This document shows positions 35,590 to 44,716 of a stretch of DNA of 64,000 nt, piece after piece. The stretch spans positions 311,251 through 375,250 of the forward strand of contig NZ_MUIN01000002.1 of NCBI RefSeq assembly GCF_002080045.1, read 5' to 3'. Below the pieces are notes generated by a model that saw nothing but the letters and a program-made list of their open reading frames with translations, was not told where the DNA came from and did not search any database. Position 1 is the first letter of the stretch. Every line of letters begins with the position of its first letter. This stretch comes from Pseudomonas sp. Bc-h (GTDB lineage Bacteria > Pseudomonadota > Gammaproteobacteria > Pseudomonadales > Pseudomonadaceae). Made by a program: the position numbers and the translations under genes.

Positions 35590-35611
35590 ACGGCCCTGCG
35601 AAGAGGGCCGT
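35590..35611. terminator. Bidirectional terminator between the MFS remnant and csbD
   Basis: ACGGCCCT-GCGAAG-AGGGCCGT is a perfect 8-bp stem with AAAA on the left and TTTCTT on the right, so it can serve both the plus-strand MFS remnant and the minus-strand csbD gene. Confidence 0.85.
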
Positions 35612-35632
35612 TTCTTGGTTGCCTGCCAGCGG

Positions 35633-35812
35633 TCAGTGCTTATCCACCGCATCTTTTACCTTACCGACAACCTGCTGAGCTTCGCCTTTGTTCTCCTGAA
35701 CCTTGCCTTTCACCTGCAACTCTTCATTGCCAGTCGCCTTCCCCACTCCCTGTTTGATGTTACCGACTGCTTCGTTAGCCAGGCCTTTAATCTTATCTGA
35801 AGTGCCGCTCAT
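35633..35812 (-). CDS. csbD: CsbD family stress protein
   Basis: A 59-residue protein matching the CsbD family from end to end: MSGTSDKIKGLANEAVGNIKQG, then GNEELQVKGKVQENKGEAQQVVGKVKDAVDK. These small, hydrophilic, helical proteins are induced by general stress (sigma-B in Bacillus, RpoS-like control in pseudomonads), and their molecular action is unknown. GGAG is placed about 9 bases before the ATG ending at 35812. Confidence 0.92.
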   Translation of the reverse strand: MSGTSDKIKGLANEAVGNIKQGVGKATGNEELQVKGKVQENKGEAQQVVGKVKDAVDKH

Positions 35813-35990
35813 GGTATTTCTCCGATAGGAATGTGTCGCTGACAGGATATGAAATGCGTGGCTGAGGTATAAGGCGCTTTTGCACTACCGCTTACAGTGC
35901 GTTTGCATCAGAGGGGGCGCTTGTCTGGTACGCCCCTCGCCAGCTCATGCTTCACAACCCCTCGCGTTGTGAACTCATCGCGCCCAACTG

Positions 35991-37196
35991 TTATGCCGGA
36001 GCAGAATCTGCTGGCCATTCCCCAATCAAATCACCGATAAACAAGCGCAACGAGTCCCAGGCGCGTGTCCACCAACCTCCGACCTCGACTGACTCGAGCG
36101 CGATCAACGGGCGCTCTGCAAGCCTGTTGTCTCCCTCATAGAGCTGGAGCGTTCCAACCACGCTTCCTTGAGCGATGGGTGCGACAAGCGGTTTATTGAT
36201 AAGGATTCGAGTCTCGGTTTTTCGGTGTGTATTCTTTGCCAACGTCAGCGTGACGTCATCCAGCAGCCCCACCTGAAGGGCGTCCTCGTGAGCTTTCCAT
36301 ACCATGGGAGTCGCGAGCACATGACCCGCTTTGACGTAAGTCTGTGTGTCGAAGAAGCGAAATCCGTAGGTCAGCAGTTTCTCGGTATCGGAGGCCCGAT
36401 TACCGACCGTTGTAGAGCCGAGTACGGCGCTGATCAAACGTCGTCCATCGCGTAACGCCGAGGTCACCATGCAATACCCGGCAGCCTCGGTGTGACCGGT
36501 TTTCAACCCGTCGACCGTGCTGTCGCGCCACAACAGAAGATTGCGGTTCGATTGCCTGATTCCGTTCCAGGTGAAGTGTTTGTGCTTGTAAAGGTCGTAG
36601 TACGCGGTCTCATCATTGATGATCGCTCTGGCGAGCCTCGCCAGATCCAGAGCCGATGCGTAATGGTCAGGCGCTGGCAGGCCTGTCGGGTTCATGAAGT
36701 GAGAGTTGTTCAGGCCAAGCTCGCGTGCAGTGTTATTCATCAACCCCGCAAAGCTGTCCTCACTGCCTGCCACATGCTCGGCCAGAGCGACCGAAGCATC
36801 GTTCCCCGAATCGATCACGACGCCTCGAAGCAGGTCGTGCACAGACACCTGGCTACCAGGGTCAAGGAACATCCGCGAGCCTTCGGTACGCCACGCGTTT
36901 TCGCTCACCGTTACCAGATCATCTGGCTTCATTTCCCCTGCCTGTATTTGCCGCGTCGCGACGTACACGGTCATCAATTTGGTCAGGCTCGCGGGTGGCA
37001 AATGCTCGTCAGGGTGACTACTGGCGATCACGTTTCCACTGGCAGCGTCCATCAGGACCCACGCTTTGGCGGTCAGCTGGGGATGAGCAGGAATCATCGC
37101 CCCAGGGTTGGCGAACACCCCAGGGGCGTACAGACACAGGAAGGTCAGGCAGAACCGAAGTACCGGGTTTTTCACGAATTGAGCCTTGCTGAACAA
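35991..37196 (-). CDS. D-alanyl-D-alanine carboxypeptidase (PBP5/6 family)
   Basis: A periplasmic peptidoglycan carboxypeptidase that trims the terminal D-Ala of pentapeptides. 401 residues with a signal peptide (cleavage near 29, GVFA-NP), S70-L-T-K73, S130-G-N132 and K232-T-G234, and a C-terminal beta-rich domain ending in a probable amphipathic membrane anchor (WWTRAWDSLRLFIGDLIG). It is close to the DacC/PBP5 type of pseudomonads, but the window does not show whether it is the main enzyme or a paralogue. It is convergent with nothing and lies upstream of csbD on the same strand. Confidence 0.93.
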   Translation of the reverse strand: MFSKAQFVKNPVLRFCLTFLCLYAPGVFANPGAMIPAHPQLTAKAWVLMDAASGNVIASSHPDEHLPPASLTKLMTVYVATRQIQAGEMKPDDLVTVSENAWRTEGSRMFLDPGSQVSVHDLLRGVVIDSGNDASVALAEHVAGSEDSFAGLMNNTARELGLNNSHFMNPTGLPAPDHYASALDLARLARAIINDETAYYDLYKHKHFTWNGIRQSNRNLLLWRDSTVDGLKTGHTEAAGYCMVTSALRDGRRLISAVLGSTTVGNRASDTEKLLTYGFRFFDTQTYVKAGHVLATPMVWKAHEDALQVGLLDDVTLTLAKNTHRKTETRILINKPLVAPIAQGSVVGTLQLYEGDNRLAERPLIALESVEVGGWWTRAWDSLRLFIGDLIGEWPADSAPA

Positions 37197-37261
37197 AGGC
37201 CGCCACGCTAGTGACCTTGTCCAGCTGCCTCAAATTAACCGAGATTAAATAATGTTTAGGT

Positions 37262-38653
37262 TCATGCGGCAGAGGTTGCCAACGGGCACCTGATTATCAC
37301 CCGGGTGCCCACACCCTGCTGGCCACCTTCGATCTGCAACTGGAACCCGTGCAGCCGCACCACGGCAGAAACGAGCGATAACCCCAGGCCGTGTCCGGGC
37401 GTTTGCCGGGATGCATCCCCTCTGTAAAGACGACGCGTCACGCTGCTGCGCTGGGACGTCGGGATCCCGGGGCCGTTGTCGATGACCTCGAGACGCACAT
37501 GATCAGCGTCGTAGCTGGAACGCAGCACTATTTCCCCGGCAGGCTGAGTGAACTTGATCGCGTTATCCAGCAGGTTCAGAACGGCTTCGAACAGCAGCGC
37601 GGAATCCCCTCTCAGCACAGGTAACGCAGTTGACTGCTCCAGCCGAAGCGTCTGCTGTTTTTCTTGCGCCAATGGCTCGTAAAATTCCTGGGCCTGACGC
37701 AGCAAGGCATCGGGCTCGATGTTTTCAAAAGCGCTGCGCCGCCGCGTGTCCTCCAGCTCCGAGATGCGCAACAGGCCCTGGAAACGGGACATGATTGACT
37801 CGCTCTCCTCCAATGCCAGATTCAAGGTAGTGATGTGGATGGGCTCCAACGGCATCTGCTGCAACTGGTAGAGCCGTGTGCGCAGGCGCGTCAGCGGAGT
37901 GCGCAGATCATGAGCGATGCCGTCGCACACGCTTTTGACCTCGTGCATCAGCTCCTCGATATGCTGCAGCATCGTGTTGACCGCGCTGGCGAGCATGTCC
38001 AGCTCATCTCGCCTGGCTGAAAGAGGCAGGCGTTCAGCCAGATTGCCGGAGACGATCCGCTCAGTGCTGCGCTGCAACACTTCCACCCGCCGCAGCGGTC
38101 GACGCCTCAAGACGCGCCAGCCAATCAAGCCGGGGATCAGCGTGAGTGACAGCCCCCAGAAAAGCGCCTGACCAATGATCCCTCCCACCGCTGAAATCGA
38201 ACCGCCATCGCGGGCCAGAATCAGAATCCTGCCGTCTGGCCGATCAACTCTGAGCACATGGCTGCTTCGGGTCTGCTCGTCCGGAAGCGCAACGCTCAGC
38301 CCCCGCTCAAGGTAGTGAACACGTCTGTCGTCCGGCAGGCTTGAGCGCAGCTTGAGCAAGTCCCCGGCGATGTGTTTGCCATCGGCTTCGAACAAGCCAT
38401 ATGCGTCGATGCCGGTGACCGAATAGGCTTCGCTCGCGGCGAGCTCGCCCACCAGCGAGGCGTCATCGATCTTTGCGTAGTAATGCGCACGTTGCATCAG
38501 CGTGCGCTCGGCCACCGTCCCCAGATACTGGGAGATCTCCCAATACAGCACGCCGGTAAACAGCCCGCCCCAGGCAACGAAAAATAGAAAGTACAGGCCG
38601 ATCAACCGACTACTGCTGGACTGCCATCGATCAGTGTTTCTCGACCAGAACAT
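37262..38653 (-). CDS. Membrane sensor histidine kinase of an OmpR-type pair
   Basis: A 463-residue kinase: membrane segment at about 17-39, a periplasmic sensor of about 120 residues (EISQYLGTVAERTLMQRAHYYAKIDD..), a second segment at about 155-178, a HAMP region, HisKA with His 248 in GIAHDLRTPLTRLR, and the ATPase boxes (EAVLNLLDNAIKF, DNGPGIP, GHGLGLSLV). The start at 38653 lies 23 bases inside the response regulator gene. The frame stays open far upstream but in regulator sequence. The overlap implies coupled translation with the regulator. The signal is unknown. A divergent ModA-like binding protein is the closest other gene. Confidence 0.92.
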   Translation of the reverse strand: MFWSRNTDRWQSSSSRLIGLYFLFFVAWGGLFTGVLYWEISQYLGTVAERTLMQRAHYYAKIDDASLVGELAASEAYSVTGIDAYGLFEADGKHIAGDLLKLRSSLPDDRRVHYLERGLSVALPDEQTRSSHVLRVDRPDGRILILARDGGSISAVGGIIGQALFWGLSLTLIPGLIGWRVLRRRPLRRVEVLQRSTERIVSGNLAERLPLSARRDELDMLASAVNTMLQHIEELMHEVKSVCDGIAHDLRTPLTRLRTRLYQLQQMPLEPIHITTLNLALEESESIMSRFQGLLRISELEDTRRRSAFENIEPDALLRQAQEFYEPLAQEKQQTLRLEQSTALPVLRGDSALLFEAVLNLLDNAIKFTQPAGEIVLRSSYDADHVRLEVIDNGPGIPTSQRSSVTRRLYRGDASRQTPGHGLGLSLVSAVVRLHGFQLQIEGGQQGVGTRVIIRCPLATSAA

Positions 38654-39308
38654 AGCCCGCCCCGCGCACCGTCTGGATGATAGGTGACCGCTGACCTTCG
38701 ATTTTTTTCCGCAGGCGCGCGATATGGACTTCGATGATGTTGGTGCCGGGGTCGAAGTGATAACCCCAAACCTCCTGAAATAGCATGGTGCGCGTGACCA
38801 ATTGACCCGCGTTACGGACGAAGTAGGTGAGGAGCTTGAACTCTGTTGGCAGCAACAGAACGGGGACATCGTCGAGGGTCAGCTGTTGCTCGATAAGGTC
38901 GAGCACCACGCCCCCGAACGAGAGGCGATGGTCACAACTTGCAGGGTCCGGGCTACGCAGAAGCACCTCGATCCGAGCAATCAGTTCGACCATGGAAAAC
39001 GGTTTGGTAAGGTAATCGTCTCCACCCGAGCGCAGCCCCTTCACTCGCTGGTCGACATCCGAGAGCGCACTGACCATCAGCACCGGCGTCTGGATATTGA
39101 GTTGCCGCAACGTGCTGACGATGGTCAAGCCATCGAAGTCCGGCAACATTCGGTCCAGTGTGATCACGTCGTGTCCGCCAGCGATGGCCATGGCCAGACC
39201 ATCTCGCCCCGTTGGGGCCCACTGGGCTGTGAAGCCGTTGAGTGCCAATTGGGCAACGATGCCCTGTGCCGTGACCTCGTCGTCCTCGATGATTAAGGCG
39301 CGATTCAT
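38631..39308 (-). CDS. OmpR family response regulator
   Basis: A 225-residue regulator: receiver with Asp-Asp 9-10, phosphoacceptor Asp 52 (VITLDRMLPDFDG) and Lys in LTKPF, then a winged-helix DNA-binding domain (LSFGGVVLDLIEQQL, LLPTEFKLLTYFVRNAGQLVTR, EVHIARLRKKIEG, VRGAGYVL). It is paired by overlap with the sensor kinase at 37262 and divergent from the ModA-like gene across a 157-bp spacer, which is the likeliest first target. AGGAG about 10 bases before the ATG (RC of CTCCTGC near 39316) supports the start. Confidence 0.93.
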   Translation of the reverse strand: MNRALIIEDDEVTAQGIVAQLALNGFTAQWAPTGRDGLAMAIAGGHDVITLDRMLPDFDGLTIVSTLRQLNIQTPVLMVSALSDVDQRVKGLRSGGDDYLTKPFSMVELIARIEVLLRSPDPASCDHRLSFGGVVLDLIEQQLTLDDVPVLLLPTEFKLLTYFVRNAGQLVTRTMLFQEVWGYHFDPGTNIIEVHIARLRKKIEGQRSPIIQTVRGAGYVLVEKH

Positions 39309-39465
39309 CTTGAGCTCCTGCTTAAACGACCGACCATTCTAAAGGCATCAGCGCGGCCGACATGACCGTTGAGTAGAAATGTGAACAATTCTTAACCTGG
39401 GTTAATGCTTTCCCCCAGTGCTGGCGCGCTAACGTCCTGGCTTTTCCAGCCGCAGGAGCCCTGTT

Positions 39466-40251
39466 GTGCCTCGCCTATCGTTTACGTTCGCCCTGACCCT
39501 GCTGTCCATCGCGGCCTGTCCAGTCCAGGCTTCCAATCCCAAGCCTGAGAAGCCGGTGACACTCACCTTGTACACCGCCGAAGGCATCAGCCAGGCGGCT
39601 CGAAAAGCCGCCATCGAATATGAAAAGGCAGCCGGCGTGAAGTTGAATGTCACGGACGTGCCACCGTTCAACCGCATCCCGCAAGCTGCTGGTTCCAACC
39701 CATCGCGCAGTGAACCGGTGGACATCGTTTTAACCAATCGCAACACGATGGACAGGTGGGTGGCGCAAGGCAACGTGGACAAGGCATCAAGAGTGGAGGT
39801 GGGAAAATCCTTCATTGCGATGGCCGTTCGCGAAGGTGCAGCGACCCCGGACATCAGCGATATGGAAAACTTCCGAAGCACGCTGCTTAATGCCCTTTCG
39901 GTTGCTTACTCAGACACCGCCAGCGGAATGTACCTGACTCACTGGGTATTCCCGAATATGAAACTGAGCAAGCCGCTCAAAGCCAGGCTGGTCTCTGATC
40001 AGGCCGTAGGCGAGGCCGTTGCTAACGGAGATGCTGAAGTGGGACTGCAGCAAATGAGCGAATTGACGCACGTTCCCGGTATCAAGGTCATCGGGTTGAT
40101 TCCCGATCAGGTACAGCAAATGACCCTCTACTCAGCGGCTGCGGTCAAAGGCAGTTCACATCCTCAAGAGACGCGTGGATTCCTCCAGTACCTGGTATCC
40201 CCTGCCGCCAGGACAGTTATCAAGGATGGAGGTCTGATTCCGGTCCACTGA
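39466..40251 (+). CDS. ModA-like periplasmic substrate-binding protein
   Basis: A 261-residue exported protein with a signal peptide (MPRLSFTFALTLLSIAACPVQA, cleavage near 22) and the type II periplasmic-binding fold of molybdate-binding proteins: LTLYTAEGISQAARKAAIEYEKAAGVKLNV, PVDIVLTNRNTMDRWVAQGNV, SDTASGMYLTHW, GDAEVGLQQMSELTHVPGIKVIGLIPDQVQ and a C-terminal QYLVSPAARTVIKDGGLIPV. The start is GTG, supported by AGGAG 8 bases before it. No ABC permease is adjacent, so it may supply a distant transporter or act as a sensor subunit. It is divergent from the two-component pair. The ligand cannot be stated. Confidence 0.82.
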   Translation: MPRLSFTFALTLLSIAACPVQASNPKPEKPVTLTLYTAEGISQAARKAAIEYEKAAGVKLNVTDVPPFNRIPQAAGSNPSRSEPVDIVLTNRNTMDRWVAQGNVDKASRVEVGKSFIAMAVREGAATPDISDMENFRSTLLNALSVAYSDTASGMYLTHWVFPNMKLSKPLKARLVSDQAVGEAVANGDAEVGLQQMSELTHVPGIKVIGLIPDQVQQMTLYSAAAVKGSSHPQETRGFLQYLVSPAARTVIKDGGLIPVH

Positions 40252-40349
40252 AAAACGCTGATTGTGAGGATGGGGTTGCCCCTCCGTGGGCGTGGGGAGC
40301 AATATCTGTGCACCGGAGCCACAGGGCTTTGGCTAACCGGGGACAATGC

Positions 40350-41165
40350 ATGGATCTTCAGATCCGCAATAACTTGAAAGTATGGGGTGAAGGCCCTTCC
40401 ACGCTGATCTTTTCCCATGGATTTGGCTGCGATCAAACCATGTGGAGCTATTTGTTCAAGCGTTTCACTCATCGTTTCCGGGTTGTCATGTACGACCTGG
40501 TGGGCTCAGGCAATTCGAATCTCACAGAGTACAGCCGCGAAAAATACGCAACGCTGGATGGATACGCGCGCGACCTGAACGAGATCGTTGACCGGTATGC
40601 GGAAAACCCTGTGATATTGGTGGGTCACTCGGTCAGCGCGATGATTGGCGTCTTGGCCGACCGCGCCTCCCCAGGACGCATCAACGCCCACGTCATGATT
40701 GGCCCGTCGCCGTGCTACATCGATTCTGATGAATACGTTGGCGGATTCAAATCGGATGACATTCAATCGTTACTCGATACGCTCGACAGCAATTATCTGG
40801 GCTGGTCCAGCAGCATGGCGCCTGCAATCATGGGAGCCCCTGGGCAACCCGCGTTAAGCGATGAGCTCACGAACAGTTTTTGCCGGACGGACCCTGACAT
40901 TGCAAAACAATTTGCGCGGGTAACGTTTCTCTCCGACAACCGCAAGGACGTGCACGGTCTGGCGACACCGACTTTAATCCTGCAATCCTCGGAAGATCTG
41001 ATAGCGCCAGTTGTCGTCGGGGAGTACCTCAATGCCGTCATGCCGAACAGTCAACTCAAGCTGTTGGAAAATGTCGGGCACTGCCCCCACATGAGCGTCC
41101 CCGCCTTGTGTGGTGCGGCTATGGACAGTTTTCTCTCGCCTTGGGTAACCGAGTATGTCGAGTAA
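40350..41165 (+). CDS. RsbQ-like alpha/beta hydrolase
   Basis: A 271-residue hydrolase of the RsbQ/KAI2/D14 type: NNLKVWGEGPSTLIFSHGFGCDQTMW, YDLVGSGNSN, nucleophile S94 in VGHSVSAMIG, acid D216 in SSEDLIAP, and histidine 244 or 247 in VGHCPHMS. In Bacillus, RsbQ makes or binds a small hydrophobic cofactor needed by the PAS domain of its partner RsbP. Here the gene overlaps by 11 bases a gene for a PAS histidine kinase, which strongly suggests the same partnership with a different output. The start at 40350 was chosen from the family N-terminus (MDLQIRNNLKV). Confidence 0.9.
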   Translation: MDLQIRNNLKVWGEGPSTLIFSHGFGCDQTMWSYLFKRFTHRFRVVMYDLVGSGNSNLTEYSREKYATLDGYARDLNEIVDRYAENPVILVGHSVSAMIGVLADRASPGRINAHVMIGPSPCYIDSDEYVGGFKSDDIQSLLDTLDSNYLGWSSSMAPAIMGAPGQPALSDELTNSFCRTDPDIAKQFARVTFLSDNRKDVHGLATPTLILQSSEDLIAPVVVGEYLNAVMPNSQLKLLENVGHCPHMSVPALCGAAMDSFLSPWVTEYVE

Positions 41166-42336
41166 TGAAAGCAGTTTGCCCGACCCGGATGCGCTTTTTG
41201 AAGGTGCGCCCTGTGGGTTGATCGTGACGACAGAGGACGGCGCTATCCTTCGTGCCAACTCTATATTTATCTCTTGGGTGGGCTTCAGCCAGGCAGAACT
41301 GAATGGGCGACGCTTCCAGGATCTGCTGACCATGGGAGGCCGGATCTTCCATCAAACGCATTGGGCGCCACTCATGCGGATGCAGGGCTCGGTGGCCGAG
41401 GTCAAGCTTGAGCTCCGCCACCGAGAAGGTCACACCGTTACGATGATGCTCAATGGCGTCCGGCGCGAGCACGGCGACACCGCTTTTTTTGAGCTGGCAC
41501 TGTTCAGTACGACCGACAGGGACAGGTACGAAAAAGAGCTGCTGAACGCGCGCAAGGCAGCCGAGCAACTTCTCTGGGAAAAAACAGCCGCTGAAAATTC
41601 CCTCCAACAAGCCCAGGCTGAGCTCAATGTCGCCTATGAAAAAGCACAGCGCAGGGCCGAGTTCGCGGAACAGATGGTCGCCATTGCAAGCCACGATCTC
41701 AAAAACCCCTTGACCGCTATCAAGATGGCCACGGATATCCTCGCGCAAGGTGAACGTAGCGCTAAGGAGAGTCAACTGCTGGGCCACATCACCCAGTCTT
41801 CAGAGCGGGCGCAACGGATGATTGCAGACTTGCTCGACTTTGCCCTGGCGAGAGTCGGCCACGGCATTAACATCATTCGTCGCGAAGTGGATCTTCATGC
41901 AGTCACGGCACAAAGTGTCAGCGAGCTCCGAGTCGCCTTTCCACAGGCCACATTGGTGCATGAGCAGATGGGCTCAGGGACGGTAGATCTAGACCCGGAT
42001 CGCTTGCAACAACTGATTGGAAACCTCGTAGCCAATAGCGTCGCCTATGGTGATGTCCGCCACCGGATCACCATTGCCTCTGAAACACAACCGGGCCACG
42101 CCATCATCTCGGTGCACAACGAAGGGCCGATGATACCTCCAGCCTTGATCAGCGTCCTTTTCGAGCCTATGACCCGGGGGAGCGAACAAGATGACGATGT
42201 GAGAAGTGTCGGGCTTGGGCTGTACATCGTCAGTGAGATCGCTAAAGCACACGACGGCGAAGCCGAGGTTTGCTCCACTGAGGCTAACGGCACCACTTTC
42301 AGCGTCAGCTTCCCCAATGCGGGTTCCATCACCTGA
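41155..42336 (+). CDS. PAS-domain histidine kinase paired with the RsbQ-like hydrolase
   Basis: A 393-residue soluble kinase. Residues 10-125 are a PAS domain (FEGAPCGLIVTTEDGAILRANSIFISWVGFSQAELNGRRFQDLL...HREGHTVTMMLNGVRR), followed by a coiled-coil linker (ELLNARKAAEQLLWEKTAAENSLQQAQ). The HisKA motif is VAIASHDLKNPLTAI with His 180, and ATPase boxes LIGNLVANSVAYG and VGLGLYIVSEIAKAH follow. The start lies within the hydrolase gene, so translation is coupled. No response regulator lies next to it on this strand. The GGDEF-EAL gene on the other strand is the nearest signalling gene. Confidence 0.9.
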   Translation: MSSNESSLPDPDALFEGAPCGLIVTTEDGAILRANSIFISWVGFSQAELNGRRFQDLLTMGGRIFHQTHWAPLMRMQGSVAEVKLELRHREGHTVTMMLNGVRREHGDTAFFELALFSTTDRDRYEKELLNARKAAEQLLWEKTAAENSLQQAQAELNVAYEKAQRRAEFAEQMVAIASHDLKNPLTAIKMATDILAQGERSAKESQLLGHITQSSERAQRMIADLLDFALARVGHGINIIRREVDLHAVTAQSVSELRVAFPQATLVHEQMGSGTVDLDPDRLQQLIGNLVANSVAYGDVRHRITIASETQPGHAIISVHNEGPMIPPALISVLFEPMTRGSEQDDDVRSVGLGLYIVSEIAKAHDGEAEVCSTEANGTTFSVSFPNAGSIT

Positions 42337-42399
42337 TGCCATCAGGCGCGATGGCAATACTCTAATCAGGGGCCACGCCTCATTAAGTCAGGTGACGTA

Positions 42400-44352
42400 C
42401 TAAGCGACAGAATCCGCATATGGCATCGTGTGCGCGCCCTGCAGCCAGAGCAGTGCCTGCTCCGCTGACATTGGCTTTGCGATCAAATAGCCCTGCACCA
42501 GAGCGCAGCCCAATCTTTGTAGCACCTCAAGCTCCTCAGCGGTTTCCACACCCTCGCTGATACACTCCAACTCCATATCGGCACTGAGCGCCAACAGGGA
42601 TTTGACGATTTTGTAGCTGGCAGGATTGTGCTGAATGCCTGTGATGAACGACCGATCAATCTTGAGTTTGGTCAGCGCCAGGCCGTGAAGCTGGCTAAGG
42701 CTGGAATATCCCGTTCCGAAGTCATCCAGCGAGATGCCGCAGCCCAGCGCACGAAATGCCGTAACAGTTCGCTGCGCCTGCTCGAGGTCCTGAATCACAG
42801 CGGTCTCGGTAATCTCAAAGTCTATGCGCGCGGGATCTATCCCGCTCTTTTCGATGAGGCTGACGATATCGGCCACGGCTGTCATCGACCCGCAATCGTG
42901 GGCCGAGAGATTGAACGCGAGTCGCACATCGTCCGGCCACGACATTGCGCCGCCCAACGCCTTTTCAAGCAACGGCAATGTCAAACGATTGATCAGACCG
43001 AGCCTTTCAGCGACAGGGATGAATTGACCCGGCGGAACCTGACCCAGCTCAGGACTCATCCATCGAGCCAACGCCTCAAAAGCCACCGTACGGCCGGAAC
43101 GGATGTCCAGCACCGGCTGGTAGACCACGTTGAATTCCCGGGTCAGATCAGCGCTGCGTAATCCTTGTTCGGTGCGCAGGTCACGGTTGAGCTCCAGATA
43201 ATGCCTGGATGAAAACAGACAAATGCTGCCTGCGCCCTCGCGCTTGCTCTGGTACAGCGCGTAGTCTGCGAATTCGTAGGCTTGCGTGGCGTCGCCCGCC
43301 ATGTCCGGATAGACCACTAACCCCAGGGAAGCACTGATCGAGACCTGGATGTCACCGATGATGAACGGCTGCTCGAGCAGTTTGCGCAGGTCTTTGCCCA
43401 ACTCGACCAGGCCCTCATCCGAAGCATCTCTCTTGAGCAGGCCGAATTCATCACCGCCCAGCCGCGCCAGGTTCAGGTCGCCACTTTCGTAGCGCATCAG
43501 TCGCTGCCCGACCTGAAACAGAAGCTTGTCACCCACGCTATGGCCGTAGAGGTCGTTTACCGGTTTGAAGCCGTCCAGATCTATCAGCCCGACCGCTAAC
43601 CGCGACTGCTCCCGCGTAGCCGCTGCCAGATCTGCTTCCAGCAGAGCAAAAAACTGCCGACGATTTGGCAAGCCGGTGAGGCTGTCCTGATTCGCCAGTC
43701 TTTGATTTTCCTCGCTCAGCTTCTCTGTATGGGCCTGCATATTCACCAGGCGGGTAAAGTCCTGATAGTGATCATGAAGCACCCAGATCATGGCGGCAGA
43801 TACCAGCAGCACATTCGCGGCCATGGCCATGTAGACATAGGTACCCGTCGACAGAAAAAAGCCTGCGAACGCCAGATTCACGACCGCTGTGGTGATCAGT
43901 GCAGTCGAACGTAAATGCATCATGCAAAAAATGCAGGCGACCACCGTAATCGCCATGTAGAACGCGATGTGGGACCTGGAGTACGCATCCCCATATGGAT
44001 ACAAAGCCAATGCCCAGGCAGTGAAAGCAAGAGCAATGAAGACTGAAAGTCTGTTTGTGCGGGTCAGCGTTTGTAAGATAAAACCGGAAGTGACCGGCAC
44101 ACCGCGCTTACGCCACCAGTCCCAACCCCGAAAACAGCCTACGGCGATCAGAACCACCGGCACGTAGATGGCCAGCCAATGGGGGGCCATTTGGTAATGG
44201 GTAACGGCCAACGCTACCGTATTCACCAGCAGGGTCACGTACATGACGGGCATCTGCCTGGCGAGGGCGACATACTGGGCTTCAAGCAGCTTGGGATTGT
44301 CACGACGCACGCTGAGAAGCGCTCTGAGCCAAACGAGGACGCTACCTATCAT
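42400..44352 (-). CDS. Membrane GGDEF-EAL cyclic-di-GMP enzyme
   Basis: A 650-residue protein with six membrane segments in the first 195 residues, a GGDEF domain with an intact active site (GGDEF at 299-303, IDLDGFKPVND), and an EAL domain with FEALARW at 426-428, LDDFGTGYSSL, KIDRSFI and EGVET. Both motifs are intact, so it may make and degrade cyclic-di-GMP. I find no RxxD inhibitory site just before GGDEF, which suggests little product inhibition. No extracellular loop sensor domain is recognised. It is convergent with the PAS kinase gene, only 63 bases from it. Confidence 0.93.
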   Translation of the reverse strand: MIGSVLVWLRALLSVRRDNPKLLEAQYVALARQMPVMYVTLLVNTVALAVTHYQMAPHWLAIYVPVVLIAVGCFRGWDWWRKRGVPVTSGFILQTLTRTNRLSVFIALAFTAWALALYPYGDAYSRSHIAFYMAITVVACIFCMMHLRSTALITTAVVNLAFAGFFLSTGTYVYMAMAANVLLVSAAMIWVLHDHYQDFTRLVNMQAHTEKLSEENQRLANQDSLTGLPNRRQFFALLEADLAAATREQSRLAVGLIDLDGFKPVNDLYGHSVGDKLLFQVGQRLMRYESGDLNLARLGGDEFGLLKRDASDEGLVELGKDLRKLLEQPFIIGDIQVSISASLGLVVYPDMAGDATQAYEFADYALYQSKREGAGSICLFSSRHYLELNRDLRTEQGLRSADLTREFNVVYQPVLDIRSGRTVAFEALARWMSPELGQVPPGQFIPVAERLGLINRLTLPLLEKALGGAMSWPDDVRLAFNLSAHDCGSMTAVADIVSLIEKSGIDPARIDFEITETAVIQDLEQAQRTVTAFRALGCGISLDDFGTGYSSLSQLHGLALTKLKIDRSFITGIQHNPASYKIVKSLLALSADMELECISEGVETAEELEVLQRLGCALVQGYLIAKPMSAEQALLWLQGAHTMPYADSVA

Positions 44353-44606
44353 CGGGCGTAGAACCCTTGGCAGATGACACTGGATTTCATTTTCATATCA
44401 CTTACGCGCTTGCGGTATCGAGTGCTTTCCCTTTAATACTCGGCCCCTATGCCCGTTTCTAAAGACGGCAATTCGATAATTAGAACAAGACGCCGAGCGG
44501 CGAGTAGAAAAAGCATTCCAATGGATGTAACCATAAGCCCCTACACACGCATTCGGGGTATTTACCGGCCGACTTGAGCACATCCTGAAAATTCCCCAGG
44601 GGCGCG

Positions 44607-44627
44607 CATCGAACTTAACGTTCGATG
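44607..44627. promoter_or_regulatory. Perfect inverted repeat upstream of the diiron-oxidase operon
   Basis: CATCGAAC-TTAAC-GTTCGATG has 8-bp perfect arms with a 5-bp centre and lies about 90 bases before the operon start, in a 364-base spacer without a gene. It looks like a dimeric regulator site. No regulator gene is adjacent, so the binding protein is unknown. Confidence 0.45.
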
Positions 44628-44684
44628 TCGCCCGTCCTCTGCATGCAAACTTCGTTGAATTTTTTTTTCGATGCCTCCCTCTCA

Positions 44685-44710
44685 CCTACATACCAAGAAA
44701 ACCGTGTAGG
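44685..44710 (+). promoter_or_regulatory. Inverted repeat overlapping the ribosome binding region of the diiron-oxidase gene
   Basis: CCTACA (44685-44690) and TGTAGG (44705-44710) are perfect arms with a 14-base loop. The right arm contains the only purine-rich stretch before the ATG at 44717, so folding would hide the ribosome binding site. This may give translational control; it is inference from position. Confidence 0.35.
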
Positions 44711-44716
44711 CCATTT

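Noticed and set aside
36492..37211. 239-codon plus-strand frame opposite the PBP5-type gene
   Set aside because: Antisense to a gene with all three active-site motifs; no signal or domain of its own.
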